Assembly (NCBI RefSeq): GCF_040222385.1
Contig: NZ_JAVKDF010000022.1
Span: forward strand, 248,001-312,000
DNA from: Imperialibacter sp040222385
GTDB taxonomy: Bacteria > Bacteroidota > Bacteroidia > Cytophagales > Cyclobacteriaceae
Length of the DNA stretch: 64,000 nucleotides
Direction: 5' to 3'
Under the pieces are notes generated by a model that ran no database searches, was not told the DNA's origin, and saw only the letters and a list, made by a program, of their open reading frames with translations. Made by a program: the position numbers and the translations under genes. Below are positions 16,990 to 25,982 of the stretch, in pieces (positions within the stretch are counted from its first letter, which is position 1; each line of letters begins with the position of its first letter).

Positions 16990-17547
16990 ATGAGATATTT
17001 AGCCATTCTGTTTTTCATGATTAGTTACAGCGTGGAAATCCAGGCTCAGGTAAAGGCGTTTACGTCACAGGACACAAAAATGACCTTGTTTCGGGGTGAT
17101 ACAGTGGCCATAGAGGCGGACACAGCGTCGTTGCTGAGCTCCAGTGTGATATATCAGATCAATGAGCTTACCTATAAGTACGAAGCATTGCTTCAACGAT
17201 ACAATACGAACATTGGTGTAAACAAACGCTTGCTGGCGCAACTCACCACAACCAAGGAGTCGCTGGAGAAGCTGCTGGACAATAACACCGGGGGCAACGT
17301 TCAAATTGGAGCGTTAAATGATGTGGTGGCCAGGCTTACGAGCTTGTCAGTCAGCCTTAACGATACCAACAAAAACCTCGAAGCAAATACAACCGATCTG
17401 GATGCGATGATTCAGGAGTTAAAAGAACAAAACAAGGAGTTGAAGCGGCAGATCAACCTGATGGGTTTAGATAAATTTAAAGACAGGTTGTTGTTCGGCG
17501 CCATTGGGGCCGCCGTAATAAGTGTTTTTTGGTTGGTGGCAGGCTAG
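16990..17547 (+). CDS. Exported coiled-coil protein with C-terminal membrane helix
   Basis: About 185 residues from the ATG at 16990; a TTG at 16984 in frame is less likely. Residues 1-19 look like a signal peptide (MRYLAILFFMISYSVEIQAQ). The middle is a long coiled coil (ARLTSLSVSLNDTNKNLEAN and DAMIQELKEQNKELKRQINL), and residues about 165-185 form a C-terminal membrane helix (LLFGAIGAAVISVFWLVAG). The protein would be anchored at the end of the chain with its coiled coil in the periplasm. Six bases separate it from the previous coiled-coil gene. No family recognised. Confidence 0.6.
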   Translation: MRYLAILFFMISYSVEIQAQVKAFTSQDTKMTLFRGDTVAIEADTASLLSSSVIYQINELTYKYEALLQRYNTNIGVNKRLLAQLTTTKESLEKLLDNNTGGNVQIGALNDVVARLTSLSVSLNDTNKNLEANTTDLDAMIQELKEQNKELKRQINLMGLDKFKDRLLFGAIGAAVISVFWLVAG

Positions 17548-17671
17548 ATCGGGCAAACACACCTTTAATGCCAAATTCAAGGTAACACCCCACGAAGTGG
17601 CAGGCACAATTGACGGAAATCTGGTACTTTAGCACCAACAAGTAACATTGTTTTCGCAAACACCCTCCTGA

Positions 17672-19159
17672 ATGAAAAAGATCACTTTTGTCTTGCTGTG
17701 CTGTTTAATGGGTGCCACCTCCGGCAAAGCTCAAAGCACGAACCAACATTTCCTTTTCATAGGTACGTATGCCACTGAGGCCGGCCCCAGCGGCATCCAT
17801 ACTTATCAGTTCGATAGTGAAAGCGGCACTTTGAGAAGAGTGCAGGCTGTTGCCGAGCTGGATAACGCTTCCTTTCTAGCCGTGAGCGACGACCAAACCA
17901 ATCTTTACGCAGTAAGCGGCTCCAGGGTAAATGCCTACACTTTGAACCCCGGCACGGGTCAGCTATCGTTCCTCAATAGTGTTCCTTCAGCGGGATCTTG
18001 CTACGTGTCAGCAGCTCCCAATGGCAGCACTGTTTTTGTAGGCAACTACGGCGGCGGCAATACGGAAGCTGTTCGCACCAATGCCGATGGATCGTTCGAC
18101 GAGGCAAGTGTGCAGCTTCTTCAGCACCAGGGGAGCAGCATAAACAAAGAAAGGCAGGAAGCACCTCATGTGCATGCGACGGTACTGTCCCCCGACGGCC
18201 GCTACCTGATGGTACCCGACCTGGGAACGGACAGGGTGTACCAGTACCAACTGAACGCCACATCAGGCCAAATACTGGCGCCAGCTTCGAAGCCTTGGCT
18301 GTCGGTGCCCAAAGGTGCGGGGCCAAGGCACCTTGATTTCCATCCCAATGGCCAATATGCTTACCTTGTATTGGAACTACAGGGAGCCGTGATGGCGCTC
18401 GACTATAGGGAAGGCATGCTGATGGAAAAGCAGATAATCAGTATGGTAGACAAAGACTTCAAAGGCCGCCTCTCTGGGGCTGACATTCATGTGTCGCCTG
18501 ATGGAAAGTTCTTGTATGCTTCGAACCGGGGAGACGCCAACGAAATAGCCATCTATTCTATTGATAAGAACGGTAAATTGAACCGTGTAAGCAGACAGCC
18601 TTTAATGGGGAAAACCCCCAGGAATTTCGCTATCGACCCGACGGGCAGGTTTCTGCTGGTAGCTAACCAGGATACAAATGAAGTGATAGTTTTCCGGCGA
18701 GATGAAACCACAGGTCTCTTGACTTCTACAGGCCAAAGTATTGCTGTCGATAAACCGGTTTGTCTCAAGTTCGCTCCGGTGCAACAAGGGCCTGAAGAAA
18801 AACTGGTGGCTGAGGCTGTTGAGCGCTTCCGCCAGGCCATGACCGACCCTGACAGCGAGGTGCTGGCTTCCCTTGCCAGCGACGACCTGGAGTATGTGCA
18901 CTCCAGCGGCACTGTCAGAGACAAGCAAGGCTTTATTGACGAATTCATGAAGCGCTGGACCAACTTTAGCAAAGTGGATATACTGAATCAAACGATCAAA
19001 ATATCCGGCGACAACGCTATTGTGAGGCACAGGCTAGTGGCCGATGCCAACAACCCTGGCTACCCTTCAAAGGTCGACATTACCATTTTGATGGTATGGA
19101 GAAAGGAGGGCGTTCAATGGAAAATGCTGGCGAGGCAGGCCGCCAAGATACCTGAATAG
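17672..19159 (+). CDS. Exported lactonase-type beta-propeller fused to an NTF2/DUF4440-like domain
   Basis: A 495-residue protein with a signal peptide ending GKAQS. Residues about 25-370 are a seven-bladed propeller of the 6-phosphogluconolactonase/YbhE family: FLFIGTYATEAGPSGIHTY, NGSTVFVGNYGGGN, APHVHATVLSPDGRYLMVPD (His-containing blade), GPRHLDFHPNGQYAYLVLE, DIHVSPDGKFLYASNRGDAN and PRNFAIDPTGRFLLVANQ. Residues about 385-495 add a SnoaL/DUF4440-like domain (LASLASDDLEYVHSSG, RHRLVADANN, VWRKEGVQWKMLARQAA). The propeller normally hydrolyses sugar lactones; the added domain is unusual and may bind a small ligand or mediate dimerisation. It converges on a sugar dehydrogenase gene that makes lactones, seven bases away, which fits joint sugar oxidation. 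Confidence 0.82.
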   Translation: MKKITFVLLCCLMGATSGKAQSTNQHFLFIGTYATEAGPSGIHTYQFDSESGTLRRVQAVAELDNASFLAVSDDQTNLYAVSGSRVNAYTLNPGTGQLSFLNSVPSAGSCYVSAAPNGSTVFVGNYGGGNTEAVRTNADGSFDEASVQLLQHQGSSINKERQEAPHVHATVLSPDGRYLMVPDLGTDRVYQYQLNATSGQILAPASKPWLSVPKGAGPRHLDFHPNGQYAYLVLELQGAVMALDYREGMLMEKQIISMVDKDFKGRLSGADIHVSPDGKFLYASNRGDANEIAIYSIDKNGKLNRVSRQPLMGKTPRNFAIDPTGRFLLVANQDTNEVIVFRRDETTGLLTSTGQSIAVDKPVCLKFAPVQQGPEEKLVAEAVERFRQAMTDPDSEVLASLASDDLEYVHSSGTVRDKQGFIDEFMKRWTNFSKVDILNQTIKISGDNAIVRHRLVADANNPGYPSKVDITILMVWRKEGVQWKMLARQAAKIPE

Positions 19160-19166
19160 CCGGGCA

Positions 19167-20870
19167 TCAGTAAGCCTTGACGATTTTCCAGATCTTTCTG
19201 TCTGCTTTGGTAATGATATACATCTCTTTTTGAATATGGTCGTAGCCAATGCGCAAATGCTGACGCTTGATGCCTGTCAGCTCCTGCATGGTGGTTTCCT
19301 TTCCGTTTTTGGCAACAGAGAGTTGGTAAATAGTCGAATCGCTGAGCTTTGGGTTGATATTGACAAAGAACAGCTTGCCGTTTACAACGTCGCCGAACAC
19401 ATACTTGTCTTTGAGGGCCTTCAAGTTTCCTCTATACACATAGCCACCGCTGATGGCATTGCCTATTTCATGGTCGTATTGGGCAAACGGGCCTTTGTAC
19501 AGCAACTGGTCTGTGGAGCTGAGTTCGTAGACTGCTTTGAGGTTCTTGATGGTATTGATGCCGTAATTGCCTTCCCGCACCGGCCAGCCATAATCGCCGC
19601 CAGCCACTACTATATTGAGCTCTTCGATATTCGCTTCACCTATGTCGGTGACGAACATTCTGTGGTCATTGGCTTCATCCCAGGCCATGCGGTGCGGGTT
19701 GCGGAAGCCGTATGCATATATTTCCCTAACCACACCATCGCCGGAATCCTGTGAGAAAGGGTTACCCGCTGGTATCCCGTATTTGCCGTTGTTACTATTG
19801 CTGCCAGCGGGGTCAATCCTCATGATGCACCCTAGAAACGATTGAGGGTGATGGCCAAGCTCGGGGTGGTGGATGTTGTTGGAGCCACCGTCGCCATAGC
19901 CAAAATACAACAGGCCATAGTCGGGGTGGTTTTTTTCCAGCCCAGGGATGAAGCCGACGTCTTGCATGCCATGGGCAAAGGTAGGGGCATGCACCCGCAA
20001 TAGTTCTCTGTAGGTTCCTGAGAAAACCGTGTCCATCGGATTGTTAACCTTCCACTCACCAACGATCCACTGCGCCACCGACCGGAGTGTGTCGGAAATG
20101 ACGTAGTCCGCTGGCTGGCCCTTATAGGCTTCGGCATGGCTGATATAGAGCAGACCATTGTTTTGAAAGTCTGGGTGAAAATCGAAGCTGCCAAGGCCGG
20201 TGGCGATACCCGGGCCACTTTGGAAGTCGGGAAGCTCGTTTCTGAGATCCATAAACACCGCCGCCTTTCTATCTTTGATGCGATAGATGACGCCATGCTG
20301 GTCGCTGGCAAATATGGCACCATCGCCAACAGGAGAAGAGCGCAGAGTGACCACGCCGAGGTCGGAAGATTCACCCAAAGCTGGTAGCTGAACGACCTCT
20401 TCCAGCTCTATACTGATACCTGATGGTTGAGGCTCACTTACCAGTTGCCCTGACAGTCCTGCTTCTTTGCCTTGTTGCGCCACATCCAAAGGGGGAATAT
20501 CGAACAGCTCAGTTTGCTGCCTGAGGTAAGCCACAATAGCGCTGATATCGTCTTCCGGCAACCATTCAAAAGACGGCATTACCAGCTTATACTTTTGCTT
20601 CAGTAATGAAAATCTAATATCCGCTGAGTCAATGTATTTTGATGGGTCTTGAATGAACGTAATGAACTGCTTCTCTGCCACCACTGAAGTCACACCTCCA
20701 AGCGGTGGGCCTATGCCGTCATCCTGTAGCCCGTGGCACGACATGCAGTGTTTGGTAAACAAGTCCTTGCCTTTGGTCAGGGTAGCCTCATCAGGTTGTG
20801 GGTTACAGCTAATAAAGGCGAGGGCGAAACCAACGGGGAGTGCGAGGGTAAGCAGCAGACGTTTAGACAT
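19167..20870 (-). CDS. Lipoprotein cytochrome c fused to PQQ-type glucose/sorbosone dehydrogenase
   Basis: About 567 residues from the ATG at 20870. A longer start at 20909 is in frame, but the promoter box lies at 20895-20902 and the shorter form gives a clean lipoprotein signal ending AFISC. Residues about 25-105 are a class I cytochrome c with CMSCHG (haem CxxCH) and a distal Met in KLVMPSFEW. The remainder is a six-bladed soluble glucose dehydrogenase propeller: GSFDFHPDFQNNGLLYISH, YGFRNPHRMAWDEAND, VVAGGDYGWPVREGNYG and GGYVYRGNLKALKDKYVFGD. The enzyme oxidises an aldose or sugar derivative with PQQ and passes electrons to its own haem. It faces the lactonase fusion, seven bases apart, which could hydrolyse the lactone product. 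Confidence 0.88.
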   Translation of the reverse strand: MSKRLLLTLALPVGFALAFISCNPQPDEATLTKGKDLFTKHCMSCHGLQDDGIGPPLGGVTSVVAEKQFITFIQDPSKYIDSADIRFSLLKQKYKLVMPSFEWLPEDDISAIVAYLRQQTELFDIPPLDVAQQGKEAGLSGQLVSEPQPSGISIELEEVVQLPALGESSDLGVVTLRSSPVGDGAIFASDQHGVIYRIKDRKAAVFMDLRNELPDFQSGPGIATGLGSFDFHPDFQNNGLLYISHAEAYKGQPADYVISDTLRSVAQWIVGEWKVNNPMDTVFSGTYRELLRVHAPTFAHGMQDVGFIPGLEKNHPDYGLLYFGYGDGGSNNIHHPELGHHPQSFLGCIMRIDPAGSNSNNGKYGIPAGNPFSQDSGDGVVREIYAYGFRNPHRMAWDEANDHRMFVTDIGEANIEELNIVVAGGDYGWPVREGNYGINTIKNLKAVYELSSTDQLLYKGPFAQYDHEIGNAISGGYVYRGNLKALKDKYVFGDVVNGKLFFVNINPKLSDSTIYQLSVAKNGKETTMQELTGIKRQHLRIGYDHIQKEMYIITKADRKIWKIVKAY

Positions 20871-20894
20871 GGAGTGAAGATAGCAATCGTCTTC

Positions 20895-20902
20895 CAAATA
20901 TA
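20895..20902 (-). promoter_or_regulatory. Promoter box of the cytochrome c-dehydrogenase gene
   Basis: Minus-strand TATATTTG, a perfect TAnnTTTG, 24 bases before the ATG at 20870. It lies inside the longer in-frame ORF and so argues for the 20870 start. Confidence 0.4.
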
Positions 20903-21121
20903 TTGTCACGTGCTCAACTCGCCTTGTGAAATGTTACATAAGACCCTGGGAAGCTGGCTGTCATCGAAAACGCTTTTTTCGAGTCCATTTCATTGAATAG
21001 TTCCTGGGGAAATTGATAATGACATGATTATTAGGCCGTTATCATCAAAATACCGATAAATAGGGATTGCAAGGGCGTGAAAATTTGCTGAAATTCATTG
21101 TCTTATCAACCACCTACTGCA

Positions 21122-22279
21122 ATGACCGGACTTGTTGTGCTCGATGTCTTCATCAGCCTGATATTCATTTTTTTGTTGTACAGTCTTTTTGCTACCACCA
21201 TTGTGGAGTCCGTCACCTCTTCGTTTGGCTCCAGGGGCAAAAACCTTCTCGCAGGTATTGACAGGATGCTTTCGGATGATGGAAGCACCAATAGATTCAA
21301 CTACACTTTTCTCAATCTCTTTATTGCCTTTCGTGGCAACGGCTTCACGGAAGCCTTCTACAAGCATCCGTCTATTAAATTTCTGGCACAGAAGGGATTG
21401 GTTAGCCTGGCAACCAGCAGGCCTTCTTACATCGCACCCGATAGGTTCAGTGCTGCCATGATAGACCTTTTGAGAAATGGAAACTATGATGACGAAGGTC
21501 AGAACATCAGCGCTTCCCTCGGCATCATTCCTCGATTTGACCTGAAAGAATTGCAAGACCGGATCGATCAGCTCGAAAGCGATATCAGCCAGCTTGACGC
21601 CAAAAAGGATTTGTTTGAATTGGAGGCTTTTTCCGAGGAGTTGGCTTACCTCAAAGGTGACCTCCAAAAGAAAGCCAATCGCAGTAGTGCAGACATCCTT
21701 CAACCCTTTACCATCGACAAGGAAACCAACTACCAGCTGAAATCGCTTTGGTTTGATGCCGCCAATGACATTGAGAAGTTCAAAGTCCTCATTGAAAAAT
21801 GGTACAACGAGCAAATGGATCGCATCATAGGCTGGTACAAACGCAAAGTGACGTTTCTTACGTTCGTCTTGGGGCTGGCCCTGGCCGTTTGCTTTAAGGT
21901 AGACACCATAAAGATAGCCAATCAGCTTTCTGAGAACGAGGCGATGAGGGCCATTTTTGTAGACGGAGCCACAAACTTCATGGCAAAACATGGCGAAACC
22001 CTTGATGAGGAAGCATTCAAACAGCAAAAAGAGTATGCTGAAGCTGTTAAGGCGGAAATTGAGCAGTACAATGCTGTACTCAGCAATAGTGCAGAGAGGT
22101 GGCGTTGGTGGGCCATCCCTGGTTACCTTATCACAGCCTTTGCTATCTCGCTGGGCGGCCCCTTTTGGTTCGACTTGTTGAACAAGCTGGTAAAAGTCAG
22201 AAGCTCTCTGCAAATGCCGGTGGCGGCGAAAGAGGACGAGAAGAAGATGGAGACGGTCAGCACAAAAGCAGTTGGGTAA
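21122..22279 (+). CDS. Uncharacterised membrane protein with three helices and a coiled coil
   Basis: About 385 residues from the ATG at 21122; an upstream TTG at 21098 is in frame but less likely. One membrane helix at the start (LVVLDVFISLIFIFLLYSLF), a cytosolic part with a coiled coil at about residues 135-195 (RIDQLESDISQLDAKKDLF), then two helices near the end (TFLTFVLGLALAVCF and WWAIPGYLITAFAISLGG) followed by the motif PFWFDLLNKLVKVRSS, which recurs in a widespread family of unknown function. Its stop overlaps the next start (TAATG), so it is co-translated with the ChbG-like deacetylase. A long ORF on the opposite strand across this gene is a shadow. Confidence 0.7.
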   Translation: MTGLVVLDVFISLIFIFLLYSLFATTIVESVTSSFGSRGKNLLAGIDRMLSDDGSTNRFNYTFLNLFIAFRGNGFTEAFYKHPSIKFLAQKGLVSLATSRPSYIAPDRFSAAMIDLLRNGNYDDEGQNISASLGIIPRFDLKELQDRIDQLESDISQLDAKKDLFELEAFSEELAYLKGDLQKKANRSSADILQPFTIDKETNYQLKSLWFDAANDIEKFKVLIEKWYNEQMDRIIGWYKRKVTFLTFVLGLALAVCFKVDTIKIANQLSENEAMRAIFVDGATNFMAKHGETLDEEAFKQQKEYAEAVKAEIEQYNAVLSNSAERWRWWAIPGYLITAFAISLGGPFWFDLLNKLVKVRSSLQMPVAAKEDEKKMETVSTKAVG

Positions 22280-23484
22280 TGGAAAAGATCAAAGGAACCG
22301 TCACTCAGCTGGTGAATGTGAGACTGGACAAGCCTACCGTCAGGGCGAAAAGAGCACCGGCACTGCCCATTGGAACCGTAGTTGAAATTTCCCACGCCAT
22401 TAGGGGCGAGATGTACAAGGAAGTTGACATCTGGTATGTGATGACGAACCAGACCTTCGTGTGGAGCGGGGCCATCAATGCCAGTTCCGATGTGCCATTT
22501 ATAGAGAAGAAACTAATTGTCACTGCCGATGACATTGGCGTTGTGGACGACATTGATATGGGTGCTAAAGTGGCGCTGAGGTATGGTAGAATCAATTCCA
22601 TTGCCGTTTTTGTTAACCGGCCCAACGACACCAACGGTGACTATCTCAAAGGCTGGTACGACTTCCTGCGTTCTTATGAGCGGGTAGGTGACAGCCGTAA
22701 GCTCTACGAAACCACCCATGTGGGGCTGCACTTTACCATCACCTCAGGAGAGCCTGTCTCTAACCCGCAGGGAGTTGGCAATCTGCTCAATGGCAAATAC
22801 TTTCGCAAATACACCGACTTCGATACGGACTACGAGCGGGAGGCTTTTGTTGATCAGATCAAGGCCGAGCTCGATGCCCAGTACGAGAAATTCAAGGCGG
22901 TGTTTAAGCGCAAACCCGATCATTTGACGTCACATCACGATATACTGACGTTTAACAAGCCGCTTTTCCGGCATATGCAGGAATGGTCACAGAAAAACGA
23001 AGTTCCTCTTAGAACTCACAAATTCCTGCCCTCGGCGAAGAGGTTTTGGTACGACACGCTGGTCATCACCGACATTGATCTGCCTTCGATTGATAAAATG
23101 AACCAATGGGAGGAAGAGTTTGGGTCGAAAGTAGAAGGGGCTCAGCATACTATTGTTGACCACTATGGGCCGCTGCCACCTTTTGCTGTAATTAACTACC
23201 TGAGCCAGGTGAAGAAAAAGCAGGGTAAGCTAGAAGAGTGGCTATTTGATTTTTTGGTGAGCAAAGACCACACGAGGGAGATTGTTATCCATCTGCTCAA
23301 AACCACTTTGCGACGGCAAAGAGACCTGGTGCGGAGCTACAAAGACGTAGAGGCTTCTTACCCGGGAGTCAATATCAAACATTTCGACGGGAGGGTGGCT
23401 GAATACCTGTCGCTGCAAAAAGGCAGCCCCTGGAAATCGGATCCTAGTCTGTCATTGAGTCCAGTGGTGGTGAGCGAGGCGTGA
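22279..23484 (+). CDS. ChbG/YdjC-type carbohydrate deacetylase with N-terminal SH3-like domain
   Basis: 401 residues from the ATG at 22279, sharing one base with the stop of the previous gene. The N-terminal 75 residues (GTVTQLVNVRLDKPTVRAKR, GTVVEISH, WYVMTNQTFVWSGAI) look like a bacterial SH3 barrel. From about residue 78 the YdjC fold is recognisable: VTADDIGVVDDIDMGAKVAL with the metal-binding Asp pair, RINSIAVFVN, HVGLHFTITSGEPV, and DHLTSHHDILTF, which supplies metal-binding His residues. The family removes N-acetyl groups from chitin disaccharides or similar sugars with a divalent metal. The usual DSHQH is here TSHHD, so metal binding may differ. No signal peptide is visible. Confidence 0.7.
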   Translation: MEKIKGTVTQLVNVRLDKPTVRAKRAPALPIGTVVEISHAIRGEMYKEVDIWYVMTNQTFVWSGAINASSDVPFIEKKLIVTADDIGVVDDIDMGAKVALRYGRINSIAVFVNRPNDTNGDYLKGWYDFLRSYERVGDSRKLYETTHVGLHFTITSGEPVSNPQGVGNLLNGKYFRKYTDFDTDYEREAFVDQIKAELDAQYEKFKAVFKRKPDHLTSHHDILTFNKPLFRHMQEWSQKNEVPLRTHKFLPSAKRFWYDTLVITDIDLPSIDKMNQWEEEFGSKVEGAQHTIVDHYGPLPPFAVINYLSQVKKKQGKLEEWLFDFLVSKDHTREIVIHLLKTTLRRQRDLVRSYKDVEASYPGVNIKHFDGRVAEYLSLQKGSPWKSDPSLSLSPVVVSEA

Positions 23485-23560
23485 TGATGCCTGAGTGCCA
23501 ATTTCGCAAGAGGTTTTCGTATTTAGTATATTACATAGACAAACCAGCTAATAAGCTCTT

Positions 23561-24811
23561 ATGAACGTCAAAGGAAAATACATACTGTTGATTGTTTTCG
23601 GTTTCATTCTTGTGCTAGTGATTTGCATCCAACAAAGTGCAACAGCACAAGACAGAAAAATCGACCGGGACAAGCTTGGTAAGATCTTCAAAGCTAATTC
23701 CACACAGCTAAGAGAGGCCACGTTTCAGCAGCAAGAGACTGTGCCTGAGATCAACATTGTTGAAGACGGTGAAATCACCCTGCGGCAAAACCAATTAAAG
23801 GCGGTTCGCTTTGGTGACAAAGTGGAAGTGGCCGGTGCCGAAGCCAGGGAGGTACTTCAGCAGCAGGAAACAAGGCCAGTTTTCACAACCGGCGACACAA
23901 CTGTATCCCCGGAACAACTGATCCCCGAAGTGTTTGTGCTGCCGGGCCAAACTGAAAGCCAGGACATCAGATACTACATCTTTTTCACCTCGGCGCTGCC
24001 GCTACAGTACGACTTTTCTCAGAACGCCTTTTTGGGCAGCATCAATTTCATTTTATTGCCTGAGTCGGGCGGTGGCCATTTGCCTACAATCGACCCCGTC
24101 TTCATTGAACCTGCCTCTCTGGAAATAGGAGGCATCAACCCCGGCTGGATAGAGATTGATCATCTCAACCTGCCCTCGTCAAGTATCAAGCTCACAGCTA
24201 CCGACAACTTAAAGGATTCGGCAGAGCTGAGGCTCCGTACCCGGCTGAACCCTGAAGGATATATCACCAAAGTGGGGGTGAAGTCGCCCCTTACTATCAA
24301 AGCCCGCAAGAAGTTCGCACAGGGCTATGGCATACAGGAGGTGCCCGTTGAGGTGATATTGAAGGGAATAGGAAGCGGCAGCGCTGAGATCAGGTTCTCG
24401 TTTGAAGAGGGAGCAGGCACATTGTCGGAGGAGAGCTTTGTATTGAGCAACAACGAAACAAAAACCGTATACATCCGCTCCCAGGGCGACGGGCCGGTGA
24501 AGCTGGCCGCCTTCTCCACCGGCTTTAGCTCCAACCTGGAGGGCTTTCAGTACGACTTTCCTTACACCTTTCTCCTTTTCACACTCATAGGTGGGCTCAT
24601 TGGAGCCAGCGTTAAATACCTCAAGAGCGACAGCAAATTTTCCTGGAAATCGTTCAGTGGCGGCGTGCTGGTAGGTTTGCTGGCCGTTGGGCTTTGGTAT
24701 GTGCTGGGCATCAATATCCTCAGCATCTCCCTCGACGACGTGTACAACGAAGGCTCCGTACTTCTTATCAGTGCCGTTGGTGCCTGGGGCGTGGGATTGA
24801 AGTGGGGGTGA
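23561..24811 (+). CDS. Uncharacterised exported protein with C-terminal membrane helices
   Basis: A 416-residue protein: N-terminal signal or anchor (YILLIVFGFILVLVICIQQS, then ATAQ), a long periplasmic part rich in beta strands with Ig-like features (LEIGGINPGWIEIDHL, VPVEVILKGIGSGSAEIRF), and three membrane helices near the end (TFLLFTLIGGLIGASVKYL, SFSGGVLVGLLAVGLWYVLG, SVLLISAVGAWGVGL). Family not recognised. It has its own start 76 bases after the deacetylase gene and may be a third member of that operon. Confidence 0.6.
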   Translation: MNVKGKYILLIVFGFILVLVICIQQSATAQDRKIDRDKLGKIFKANSTQLREATFQQQETVPEINIVEDGEITLRQNQLKAVRFGDKVEVAGAEAREVLQQQETRPVFTTGDTTVSPEQLIPEVFVLPGQTESQDIRYYIFFTSALPLQYDFSQNAFLGSINFILLPESGGGHLPTIDPVFIEPASLEIGGINPGWIEIDHLNLPSSSIKLTATDNLKDSAELRLRTRLNPEGYITKVGVKSPLTIKARKKFAQGYGIQEVPVEVILKGIGSGSAEIRFSFEEGAGTLSEESFVLSNNETKTVYIRSQGDGPVKLAAFSTGFSSNLEGFQYDFPYTFLLFTLIGGLIGASVKYLKSDSKFSWKSFSGGVLVGLLAVGLWYVLGINILSISLDDVYNEGSVLLISAVGAWGVGLKWG

Positions 24812-24920
24812 CTTCGTTTACCGACGCTAACCCCTTGTTCACCGACTTCTCTCTGGCGGTGGCCTTTTTGCTGTGGCCAGGATCGTTTTTCTGCCGTTAC
24901 TTTCAGAAAAACTTAATCAA

Positions 24921-25640
24921 ATGGATACACGAAACACTTCTCCGGAAAACGCCCAAAGGGCTTCTCCAAAATCTAATCGCCCGCTGGCGGGAGTAATTCT
25001 GATAGTAATTGGCTCGGTACTATTGGCCAGACAAATGCACCTCGATGTGCCCCGTTGGATCTTCTCCTGGGAAATGATCTTGATAGGTATCGGTCTGTTT
25101 GTAGGTGCCCGCAGATCGTTTCAGCCAGGTGGATGGTTGGTGCCGATAGCTATTGGAACTATTTTCCTGCTTCAGGATGAGTTTTTGGGTTATGAATATC
25201 GCCACTTTTTCTGGCCTGTCATCATTATCGGTATTGGTCTCTATATGATCCTAAGGCCAAAACAAAACCGGTGGGAGAGAGGCTATACCACCGAAAACTC
25301 TTCTGATGACTTTGTCGACTCATCTGTGGTTTTCGGCGGTGTGAAAAAAAAGATAATCACTAAGAATTTCCAGGGCGGAAGAATTGACAACATATTCGGC
25401 GGCACCGATCTGGACCTGATGCAGGCCGACTTCACAGGCACTATCGTGATGGATTTCAATGTGGCTTTCGGTGGTGTTAAACTGGTAGTGCCCCCACATT
25501 GGAATATCAAGAACGAGGCCACGGCCATTTTGGGAGGCATCGATGACAAGCGACCAATAGTGCAGGCCGATGACAACAGCAAAGTCCTGATACTTAAGGG
25601 CACTGTGATGTTCGGCGGACTGGATATTAAGAGCTACTAG
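24921..25640 (+). CDS. LiaF-like membrane protein
   Basis: About 239 residues from the ATG at 24921; an upstream in-frame start at 24873 is less likely. Four short membrane helices (GVILIVIGSVLLARQM, MILIGIGLFVGARRS, PIAIGTIFLLQDEF, WPVIIIGIGLYMIL) precede a right-handed beta-helix-like domain of repeated turns, SSVVFGGVKKKI, IDNIFGGTDLDLMQA, MDFNVAFGGVKLVVP and VMFGGLDIKSY, the pattern of the LiaF/DUF2154 C-terminus. LiaF proteins restrain two-component systems that sense cell-envelope damage. A LytS-type kinase and its LytTR regulator follow in the same operon, which supports a sensing role. Confidence 0.8.
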   Translation: MDTRNTSPENAQRASPKSNRPLAGVILIVIGSVLLARQMHLDVPRWIFSWEMILIGIGLFVGARRSFQPGGWLVPIAIGTIFLLQDEFLGYEYRHFFWPVIIIGIGLYMILRPKQNRWERGYTTENSSDDFVDSSVVFGGVKKKIITKNFQGGRIDNIFGGTDLDLMQADFTGTIVMDFNVAFGGVKLVVPPHWNIKNEATAILGGIDDKRPIVQADDNSKVLILKGTVMFGGLDIKSY

Positions 25641-25642
25641 TG

Positions 25643-25981
25643 ATGGAATGGTACTTGTCAAAAATCGTCTTTGAGATTTGCGCAGGAGATCGGCCGCAGT
25701 TTGATGAAACGCTGCGGCTGATACAAGCCAATAGTGATGAAGAGGCTTTTCATAAAGCACGAATGCTTGGCCGTAGTGAAGAAGATACTTTTGCCAATGT
25801 GCATAATCAAACAGTGAAGTGGAAGTTCATCGACGTTTGCGATGTGATTCCGGTCGACGAATTGAAAGACGGAGTTGAATTATTTTCGCAAATTCACGAG
25901 CCGGAAGAAAGCAAAGCCTATGTTCACTATGTGCATCAAAAGGCGGCGTTGCTCCAGCTGATGCATAACCCTGTCTTGTAA
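25643..25981 (+). CDS. DUF4288 protein
   Basis: 112 residues from the ATG at 25643, two bases after the LiaF-like stop. It matches DUF4288: MEWYLSKIVFEICAGD, QFDETLRLIQANSDEEAFHKA, VKWKFIDVCDV and ELKDGVELFSQI. The family is a small soluble protein of unknown function that often sits near LiaF-like and LytTR genes. Its place between sensor and kinase suggests that it belongs to this signalling unit. Confidence 0.75.
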   Translation: MEWYLSKIVFEICAGDRPQFDETLRLIQANSDEEAFHKARMLGRSEEDTFANVHNQTVKWKFIDVCDVIPVDELKDGVELFSQIHEPEESKAYVHYVHQKAALLQLMHNPVL

Positions 25982-25982
25982 C

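Noticed and set aside
21095..22213. 372-codon minus-strand ORF
   Set aside because: It runs against a coherent membrane protein with clear helices and the PFWFDLLNKL motif on the plus strand; no domain is visible on the minus strand.
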